Positions 8,466 to 12,658 of a stretch of DNA of 12,658 nt are shown in pieces; the first letter of the stretch is position 1, and each line of letters starts with the position of its first letter. The stretch is from a bacterium (GTDB lineage Bacteria > Zhuqueibacterota > Zhuqueibacteria > Thermofontimicrobiales > Thermofontimicrobiaceae): contig DSAU01000361.1 of NCBI GenBank assembly GCA_011046315.1, forward strand, positions 1 to 12,658. The letters run 5' to 3'. The translations under genes and the position numbers were made by a program. Under the pieces are notes generated by a model. The model did not search any database and had not been told where the DNA came from. It saw only the letters and a program-made list of their open reading frames with translations.

Positions 8466-9041
8466 CTAAAATTTATTGAAGTGAACAATATCTTCGAGTC
8501 TTCGTTTCGGGACATGGAGTAGCCCGTTTTCATCCTTCCAATATTTTATCGAATTATCAGCAACCTCGACGACCGGAAATTCCGACGGGTAACCGAATGC
8601 AACCACCGAATCTATCCGGTAGTTGTCCGGGATGCTGAAAAGCCCCCGAATTTCTTGTCGATTGATTGAACCCAACCAACATGTGCCAACGTCTTCCTCA
8701 AGTGCCGTCAAAATCATGTTTTCAATAGCTGCGGCAGCGTCAACCTCGCCTTTTTCTTTTTTAATTTCAGTGTTTATTAAAACGATGATATAGGCGGTTG
8801 GCCTTTTATCCGACGGTGGATCTCCTGCTGGTGCAATATATGCGGCCCATTTTAAAGTAGCAAAAACTTTGCCCAATAAACTTTGTTCAGTAATGACGAG
8901 AAATTCCAATGGCTGCAAATTTGCGCCAGATGGCGCCAATCTTCCGGCATTGGTAATTTTCTTGAGCAAGTCTGGCGCGATGGGTTTTTGCTCAAAACTT
9001 CTTATGGTGCGTCGTTTAACAATTAAATCATAAACGCTCAC
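8466..9041 (-). CDS. Nitroreductase-family FMN oxidoreductase
   Basis: An NAD(P)H-dependent flavoprotein of the nitroreductase fold, about 191 residues (usual 170-220). In ATG-9050 numbering, the FMN phosphate-binding RRTIRSF starts at R13, APSGANLQP spans 39-47, and the second FMN region EEDVGTCWLG lies at 118-127, followed by the usual IPDNYRIDSVVAFGYPSE. No signal peptide is seen. The natural substrate cannot be told from sequence; members reduce nitro compounds, quinones, enones or flavins. Start: AGGAG directly abuts the ATG at 9050 with no spacer, whereas GTG 9041 lies nine bases from it, so GTG is preferred; this removes three residues. The gene sits 19 bp upstream of the mutase frame and downstream of the sigma/anti-sigma pair on the same strand. 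It ends with TAG. Confidence 0.92.
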   Translation of the reverse strand: MSVYDLIVKRRTIRSFEQKPIAPDLLKKITNAGRLAPSGANLQPLEFLVITEQSLLGKVFATLKWAAYIAPAGDPPSDKRPTAYIIVLINTEIKKEKGEVDAAAAIENMILTALEEDVGTCWLGSINRQEIRGLFSIPDNYRIDSVVAFGYPSEFPVVEVADNSIKYWKDENGLLHVPKRRLEDIVHFNKF

Positions 9042-9066
9042 TTTTATCATCTCCTGTTTGTGGGGT

Positions 9067-9219
9067 CTATTGAAATGCCTGTTTAAGTTTAGTTAACTTG
9101 TCTTTGTCCAGACTTTTTGTGTTGAAAATAATAACTCCCTGATTTCCTTCGGATCGCTTTGCCGCTGACAGCGCTTCTTGAAATTCATTGGCGGTAAATC
9201 GAATCGGCAGCTTTTTGTG
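9067..9219 (-). pseudogene. 50-codon coding-like stretch in frame behind the anti-sigma stop
   Basis: Directly after the TAA of the zinc-finger gene (9220-9222), the same frame stays open for 50 codons to a TAG at 9067-9069. The residues look protein-like: a polar helix (FTANEFQEALSAAKRSE), a strand-like GVIIFNTKSL, then a Lys-rich helix (DKDKLTKLKQAF). There is no in-frame ATG, GTG or TTG; the only near-start is CTG at codon 4, without a ribosome site. It may be a remnant of a lost small gene, an extension separated by a nonsense change, or a read-through tail. The anti-sigma already ends where relatives normally end, so a separate degraded gene is slightly more likely. I do not recognise the family. 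Confidence 0.35.
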
Positions 9220-9450
9220 TTAATCCGGGCATTGAAGATTCAGCACTTTCCACAGCCGCTGATTTACTGAATCCGGGACATCTTTATCCTCAAAATGGCG
9301 ATAAAGATAAACGACCTTCCGAATAGAATCAACTTCAGCGCAACATTTGGGACAATGCTTTAAATGTTCTTTCAGCTCTGTGCATAGTGGCTTGTCAATA
9401 TCCTCACATAGTTCGTCGCAAATTTGTTGTAAAGTTTTCACGCAGTCCAT
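9220..9450 (-). CDS. Small soluble zinc-finger anti-sigma factor
   Basis: A 76-residue protein with an anti-sigma zinc-finger (zf-HC2-like) core: cysteines at 3, 11, 15 and 23, then H29-x3-C33-x2-C36 in EHLKHCPKCC. It continues with the VDSIRKVVYLYRHF and VPDSVNQRLWKVL segments typical of short soluble members. There is no transmembrane helix, so it acts in the cytoplasm rather than relaying an envelope signal. Such proteins usually hold the ECF sigma factor encoded just upstream, and some release it when their zinc-thiol cluster is oxidised; redox sensing here is inference. The start ATG at 9450 is 13 bases past the sigma stop, so the genes are probably translationally linked; only a weak GACGAG precedes it. 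A coding-like stretch continues in frame beyond its TAA. Confidence 0.85.
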   Translation of the reverse strand: MDCVKTLQQICDELCEDIDKPLCTELKEHLKHCPKCCAEVDSIRKVVYLYRHFEDKDVPDSVNQRLWKVLNLQCPD

Positions 9451-9463
9451 AACACACTCGTCA

Positions 9464-10048
9464 TTAATTCCACATTTCAGACAATTTGTTTCTTAGGGCA
9501 ACTCTGGCTCTATGTAAATTTGATTTAACAGCGGGCAAAGAGATGTTTAGCAGATCAGCAATTTCTTTTAGCGCCAAGCCCTCAATATCCTTTAATACGA
9601 AAGCGGTTTTATAATTTTCAGGCAACTCTGAAATCGCAACGTCCATTCTTTGCTTGAGCTCTTCATTGATCAGATTATCAAGAGGGTTTTGTTCTAATGT
9701 CCGCATAAACGAAGAATAATCCCGATTTTCGTTTTCGAGATTTTCATCAAACGATTGCAATCGTCGCTTTTTAGCTCTTAGGCGCATCAAAGCCTGATTG
9801 GTGGCAATGCGGTAAATCCAGGTTGATAGTTGTGATTTTTCTTGAAATTTGGGCAGGGCTTGAAGAACTTTTAAAAACGTTTCCTGTAACACCCCCTCGG
9901 CCGATTCTTCGCTACCTAACAACTTAAGACCAAGATTAAATACCATTTTCTCATTATTTTTGACAATTTGAGCCTGCGCGGTCGGGTCTCCATTCTTGGC
10001 GCGTTTTATTAATTCTTTTTCAGAAATTTCCATCGCTCTCTTTTCCAT
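9464..10048 (-). CDS. ECF-type RNA polymerase sigma factor (RpoE-like)
   Basis: A 194-residue group 4 sigma factor. Region 2 (about 24-95) includes QETFLKVLQALPKF and the DNA-melting/-10 recognition stretch STWIYRIATNQALMRLR. A 40-residue acidic linker (DENLENENRD) follows, then region 4 (about 135-190) with LPENYKTAFVLKDIEGL and the helix-turn-helix EIADLLNISLPAVKSNLHRARVAL. In region 2 the usual AEDVLQETF reads AEGVLQETF, so a conserved acidic residue is Gly. The sigma gene and the zinc-finger gene behind it form a classical sigma/anti-sigma pair. The ATG at 10048 has no good ribosome site; the in-frame ATG at 10033, preceded by AGAGAG, is an alternative that shortens the protein by five residues. 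The regulon cannot be read from the window, but OsmC and nitroreductase neighbours suggest oxidative or electrophile stress. Confidence 0.95.
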   Translation of the reverse strand: MEKRAMEISEKELIKRAKNGDPTAQAQIVKNNEKMVFNLGLKLLGSEESAEGVLQETFLKVLQALPKFQEKSQLSTWIYRIATNQALMRLRAKKRRLQSFDENLENENRDYSSFMRTLEQNPLDNLINEELKQRMDVAISELPENYKTAFVLKDIEGLALKEIADLLNISLPAVKSNLHRARVALRNKLSEMWN

Positions 10049-10071
10049 TGTTTCTTTTTACAAAGCCGAAT

Positions 10072-10100
10072 AATCTAATAAATTTTGCAAAAAAAAACAA
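10072..10100 (-). promoter_or_regulatory. Possible sigma70-type promoter for the sigma/anti-sigma genes
   Basis: On the minus strand, TTGTTT (10100-10095), a 17-base spacer rich in T and A, and TAGATT (10077-10072) give a plausible -35/-10 pair, about 23 bases before the first possible start of the sigma gene. Only the TTG of the -35 and four of six -10 positions match consensus, and the region is AT-rich, so the call is weak. I saw no ECF-style GGAAC/GTC pair. Confidence 0.3.
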
Positions 10101-10126
10101 GCTTTATTTGACGGAAATTTCAACTT

Positions 10127-10144
10127 TTTGTGAATAATCACAAA
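10127..10144. promoter_or_regulatory. Palindrome TTTGTGA-N4-TCACAAA, operator-like
   Basis: A perfect 7-bp inverted repeat with a four-base centre. It lies right after the restored end of the OsmC gene (stop at 10145-10147) and about 87 bp before the sigma factor ATG. The half-site TGTGA resembles that of CRP/FNR-family regulators, but their spacing between such half-sites is six bases, not four. There is no U-run on either side, so a terminator is less likely. It may be an operator for the sigma operon. Confidence 0.3.
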
Positions 10145-10567
10145 TTATGTAGCAATAATCTCATAACCATATTCAATCTCAGCCGTTTTGTTCAGCATAT
10201 TAGATGCAGAGCAATATTTCGTACTGGACAGCTAAATGGCGCGTTCCACATCGTTTGCTTTAATATTTTCTTTATCGCCATAGACCAAAAAAGTTACTTT
10301 TATTTTCTTAAAAACTTTGGGGTGATCCTCAGCGCGTTCAGCTTCCAATTGCATATCAACCCTTGTAAAGGGAACTCGCTTTTTTTGTAAAATAGAAATC
10401 ACATCCATACCTGCACACCCCCCAAGCGATATAAGCATCAGCTCCATAGGCCTCATCCCTGAATCACTGCCGCCAACCTGTTCGCTGGCATCGATCACAA
10501 CTTCGTGATTGGATGAGGATTTAGCGATCAATTTCATTCCACCTGCATGAGTAATTTGAACCTTCAT
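10145..10567 (-). pseudogene. OsmC-family protein gene with an in-frame TAG
   Basis: OsmC/Ohr-family proteins are thiol-dependent peroxide-handling or related stress proteins. The first 111 residues are normal: SGMRPMELMLISLGGCAGMDV with the first conserved cysteine C51, then the HPKVFKKIKVTFLVYG strand pair. At codon 112 (10232-10234) a TAG interrupts DVERAI. In the same frame the family C-terminus continues for 28 residues (LSSTKYCSASNMLNKTAEIE and on), with the second conserved cysteine in KYCS (C119), to TAA at 10145-10147. The total of 140 codons matches the family length of about 135-140, so one base change (for example GAG or CAG to TAG) explains the break. The start ATG 10567 has a good AGGAG five bases upstream. 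If not suppressed, the product lacks the second cysteine and the last helix and strand and is probably inactive. The alternatives are amber read-through or an assembly error. Confidence 0.85.
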
Positions 10568-10667
10568 AGCTGCTCCTGTTTTATTAAAATCGATTTTCCG
10601 ATTATGATTTAATGTCTTTGATAACCGTTAAACGAAAATACAAAAAACCTTCTTTTGCTCAGCCCGC

Positions 10668-10886
10668 TTAGCTTTCACTTACATTTTTGTCAGAACCAAA
10701 TATTTTTTTTATCAACCTATCGATTCGCTGTCTTAGCGCATCAATCAGCTTGCTGTCATGGTAATGCCGATCAGCTTCAGTGCAGATAATTTCTTTGAGC
10801 AATTCTGCAACCTGTTCGTCACAACAAGATTCGATTCGTTTTTCAATCTCATTAAAAGATGGCGGTATGTTTTGTTGTTTGTTCAT
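10668..10886 (-). CDS. Hypothetical 72-residue helical protein
   Basis: Not recognised. It has a ribosome site (AAAGGAT, about eight bases before ATG 10886) and a plausible composition. It is nearly all predicted helix from residue 11 to 64, hydrophilic, without a signal peptide or membrane segment. It carries a CC pair (21-22), C35, and H41/H43 in DRHYH, which could bind a metal, although no known motif is matched. The C-terminal half (IDALRQRIDRLIKKIFG) is a basic amphipathic helix with heptad-like spacing that may pair or touch a membrane. It lies 100 bp upstream of the OsmC gene on the same strand, with no clear terminator between, so they may be co-transcribed. Confidence 0.55.
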   Translation of the reverse strand: MNKQQNIPPSFNEIEKRIESCCDEQVAELLKEIICTEADRHYHDSKLIDALRQRIDRLIKKIFGSDKNVSES

Positions 10887-10891
10887 TCAAT

Positions 10892-11050
10892 TTATCCTTT
10901 GTAAGTTTTGATGTTTCGTCTCTTCATAGGATTCAAATATGGTGGAGGTGCTTCGAATTGTGTGATAAAAATATAAATATTGTCTCCATTGTCGTAAAAA
11001 ACTTCTGGAGCGATTAGAGGCGCAGCTGAAAATGGGGGTACAGTTTGTCG
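10892..11050 (-). pseudogene. Possible remnant of a lost coding region
   Basis: This occupies part of a roughly 305-bp stretch without a confident gene. After a TAG at 11051-11053, the frame is open for 52 codons to a TAA at 10892-10894 and reads protein-like in the middle: PLIAPEVFYDNGDNIYIFIT then QFEAPPPYLNPMKRR. There is no usable start codon near the beginning; the only ATG upstream in frame (11086) is separated by the TAG. A different frame over the same bases (10887-11111) starts with ATG but gives an Arg/Ser/Cys-rich sequence of unlikely composition. It could be the decayed tail of a gene deleted between the terminator at 11118 and the 72-residue gene. No family is recognised. Confidence 0.22.
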
Positions 11051-11112
11051 CTATTCTCCGATAACATAACAACAAGTAAAAACCATGGTTTTCGCCAGTC
11101 TTAAAGCTCATT

Positions 11113-11157
11113 AAAAAAAGAATACCATCCTCAATACATTTTAAGGATGGTATTCTT
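11113..11157 (-). terminator. Rho-independent terminator of the membrane-protein gene
   Basis: A perfect 14-bp stem, 11118-11131 against 11144-11157 (AAGAATACCATCCT on the plus strand), with a 12-base loop. Read on the minus strand it is followed by seven T (11119-11113; the first two pair in the stem base). It sits 34 bases after the stop of the 386-residue membrane protein, so that gene forms its own transcription unit and the genes at lower coordinates need separate promoters. Confidence 0.85.
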
Positions 11158-11191
11158 AAACCATTAAATAATTTTAATTGTGCAACTGAGA

Positions 11192-12352
11192 CTATTCTGC
11201 TGATTTTTCCGGTTCGGTTTCGGTGTCTGAGGGTGCATTGTCTTGCTCTTCTTCGTCTTCCTCCTCTTCCCGGTCTTTTCGATCTAATAGATTTTCATCG
11301 TCCTTTTTCTTTCGCAGGATAAGATAAGATATGGTATTACCAATGTTCAATGTTGCCACACCATAGGACGCGATAAAGCCACCGATAAGCAAAATCCAAA
11401 CGCTGAAAATGTGTGAAACGACCACCATGTAACCGGGAAGTGGCAGTGGATCAAATTCCCGACTGAAGTAGATGAGCCCGGAAAAATCGCTGAACACCGA
11501 CTGTACCCACCCGATTGAATGCATCACCCAAACGCTCAACAGGTACATTCCGTGCGCAGAAATATTGATAAAGTCATCCCCCATGGTATTTGCAAATAAG
11601 CGATCCATTAAAATAAATGCTTGTTTTGACAGCAGCGCCAAAATAAAAAAGGCGGCGAGCGCCAGCGCTCCACTAATGACTGCGTATAAAATCAACCGCC
11701 ACGGTTGGCTCCATAAAAGAGAAAATGATTGAAACACTGCTTCAAAAGCATCATCATCAGTGGTTGCAATAATCGCCGGGGTTTGAAAGGCAGAAACGAC
11801 AACCACTAAAACCAAAAATACAGTTACCAGGGCTGCAATAAACCAGATCGGCGTTAAAATTGTTAAACCAAACTCACCCACGTACGGTATTAAATCCGCC
11901 AGCCAGCCGACGATGGCACCACCGAGTAAAAACAGTCCGATAAGAATTGCTAACGCAACCGGCGTCAACACAACCGATACCACCTTTTTTTTCGCAAAAC
12001 TGAACGCTTCGCGCCAGGTATAAAAGTTGTTTCCCTTTACCAGCATGTAGCTCGCTCTTGATACAGCCGTGGCTGTCACCAAATACAAAACAACCAACCA
12101 AGCCGCCCCCAAAAAGTAAATAATAAAACTATACCAGGGAGCGCTTTCTCCGAACAAACATGGCAAAAGGCCATATTTTCGCCATGAAATCTCTAATGAG
12201 ATACCAGCGCTAAGCAGGCTGACATAGGTAAATATTATATAGCCAAGCATACCGACGAACAATCCCAAAAATTGGATCCACATTCGTTGCAGACTTAGTC
12301 CCAATCTTGGAGATTTAAAAAGATCTCGAACATCAAATCGAAACTGATGCAT
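11192..12352 (-). CDS. Multi-spanning membrane protein with acidic C-terminal tail, function unknown
   Basis: A 386-residue integral inner-membrane protein. About six to eight hydrophobic segments can be seen, near residues 27-49, 73-95, 124-150, 162-190, 218-243, perhaps 265-283, and 308-346. An N-terminal cytoplasmic-looking stretch (RFDVRDLFKSPRLGLSLQRM) precedes the first. The loop AFQTPAIIATTDDDAFEAVF followed by SLLWSQPWR resembles loops in poorly characterised membrane domains where a short amphipathic motif repeats between helices, but no named family is matched with confidence. The last 40 residues are highly charged (KKKDDENLLDRKDREEEEDEEEQ) and probably disordered in the cytoplasm. 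A strong GGAGGG lies four bases before the ATG, there is a consensus-like promoter upstream and a terminator downstream, so it is expressed alone and probably well. No catalytic residues are evident. Confidence 0.82.
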   Translation of the reverse strand: MHQFRFDVRDLFKSPRLGLSLQRMWIQFLGLFVGMLGYIIFTYVSLLSAGISLEISWRKYGLLPCLFGESAPWYSFIIYFLGAAWLVVLYLVTATAVSRASYMLVKGNNFYTWREAFSFAKKKVVSVVLTPVALAILIGLFLLGGAIVGWLADLIPYVGEFGLTILTPIWFIAALVTVFLVLVVVVSAFQTPAIIATTDDDAFEAVFQSFSLLWSQPWRLILYAVISGALALAAFFILALLSKQAFILMDRLFANTMGDDFINISAHGMYLLSVWVMHSIGWVQSVFSDFSGLIYFSREFDPLPLPGYMVVVSHIFSVWILLIGGFIASYGVATLNIGNTISYLILRKKKDDENLLDRKDREEEEDEEEQDNAPSDTETEPEKSAE

Positions 12353-12415
12353 AACGCCCTCCGCGAATTGTTTTTAATTATTAATGAACAATTATTCAAC
12401 TAAAAATTTTATTCT

Positions 12416-12444
12416 ATAGTAATAAAATTTCAGCTATTTGTCAA
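12416..12444 (-). promoter_or_regulatory. Sigma70-type promoter of the membrane-protein gene
   Basis: On the minus strand, a perfect TTGACA -35 (12444-12439), a 17-base spacer and TACTAT as -10 (12421-12416, four of six matches). Transcription would begin near 12409, giving an AT-rich leader of about 57 bases that ends in the GGAGGG ribosome site at 12362-12357, just before ATG 12352. Confidence 0.7.
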
Positions 12445-12509
12445 GCTATTTTTTAATTGATTACAACAATGTTTGGTAATGAAAAAGTACCTTTGTCGAC
12501 AGAGCCATC

Positions 12510-12658
12510 TTATTTGCCTGTGTCTGACGCTGCTGCATTTTCTTTAATTAACAGAACTTCGATGATACGATTTCTATCTACCTTCTCGATGATCAATTTG
12601 TAGGGACCATATTCGATCTGTTGTTTTATTTGAGGAACAGTTCCGGTGAGGTCGAAAA
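12510..12658 (-). CDS. CorC/HlyC (CNNM)-type transporter-associated protein, C-terminal end only
   Basis: Only the last 48 codons are in the window; the rest lies beyond the right edge. The residues (GTVPQIKQQIEYGPYKLIIE, then KVDRNRIIEVLLIK) match the usual end of the CorC_HlyC domain found behind CBS pairs in hemolysin-like/CNNM membrane proteins: a small beta-domain with the pattern VPxxxxxxxYGxYxxxIxxxDxxRIxxV. Such proteins are linked to Mg2+ or Co2+ efflux; the Bacteroidota member GldE belongs to the same family. A short polar tail (ENAAASDTGK) precedes TAA at 12510-12512. The membrane-protein promoter lies in the following 157-bp gap, so the two genes are probably separate units. Identification rests on a short fragment. 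Confidence 0.72.
   Translation of the reverse strand, partial: FDLTGTVPQIKQQIEYGPYKLIIEKVDRNRIIEVLLIKENAAASDTGK

Noticed and set aside
7073..9069. Genome-wide recoding of TAG as sense, suggested by the OsmC amber codon
   Set aside because: The nitroreductase and mutase genes end in TAG at the normal family length, and the codons after those stops show no conserved extension.
10568..10667. Terminator between the 72-residue gene and the OsmC gene (GCTAAGCGGGCTGAGC followed by a T-run)
   Set aside because: The pairing leaves a two-base loop and an internal mismatch, so a stable hairpin is not possible.
10887..11111. A 74-codon minus-strand frame with ATG whose TGA directly abuts the start of the 72-residue gene
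   Set aside because: The translation is rich in Arg, Ser and Cys without recognisable structure, has no ribosome site, starts right at the terminator T-run, and an overlapping frame looks more protein-like.

Overview
The window looks like chromosomal DNA from a diderm bacterium of the broad FCB (Bacteroidota-related) assemblage, of the Calditrichota/KSB1 kind. That placement is inference, from four things: a DUF5916 outer-membrane protein, a lipid A pathway hydrolase, an archaeal/Bacteroidota-type phosphohexomutase, and a Bacteroidota-like promoter (TTG-N20-TAnnTTTG) in front of lpxH. No rRNA, tRNA, CRISPR array, transposase or phage gene is visible.

Left part, + strand (1-4938): the C-terminal 493 residues of a DUF5916 protein; a 423-bp gene-free stretch full of inverted repeats; an LpxH-type UDP-2,3-diacylglucosamine diphosphatase; and a class A penicillin-binding protein (PBP1A). 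The theme is envelope construction.

Right part, - strand (4960-12658), read from high to low coordinates: the last 48 residues of a CorC/HlyC-type (CNNM) protein; a self-contained unit for a 386-residue multi-spanning membrane protein with its own promoter, strong ribosome site and terminator; a stretch with a possible gene remnant; a 72-residue hypothetical protein; an OsmC-family gene cut by an in-frame TAG; an ECF sigma factor with a small soluble zinc-finger anti-sigma partner; a possible 50-codon remnant; a nitroreductase; a GlmM-like mutase; deoxyribose-phosphate aldolase; and pyrimidine-nucleoside phosphorylase. The last two, and perhaps the mutase, form a nucleoside-salvage module that feeds deoxyribose into central carbon metabolism. 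It is convergent with the PBP1A gene, with 21 bp between the stop codons.

Points most worth a second look: the OsmC gene, where a single amber codon separates an otherwise intact family C-terminus, including the second conserved cysteine, from the rest; a 50-codon coding-like stretch in frame behind the anti-sigma stop; the possibility that the GlmM-like enzyme is the missing phosphopentomutase; and the layered palindromes at 1484-1771.
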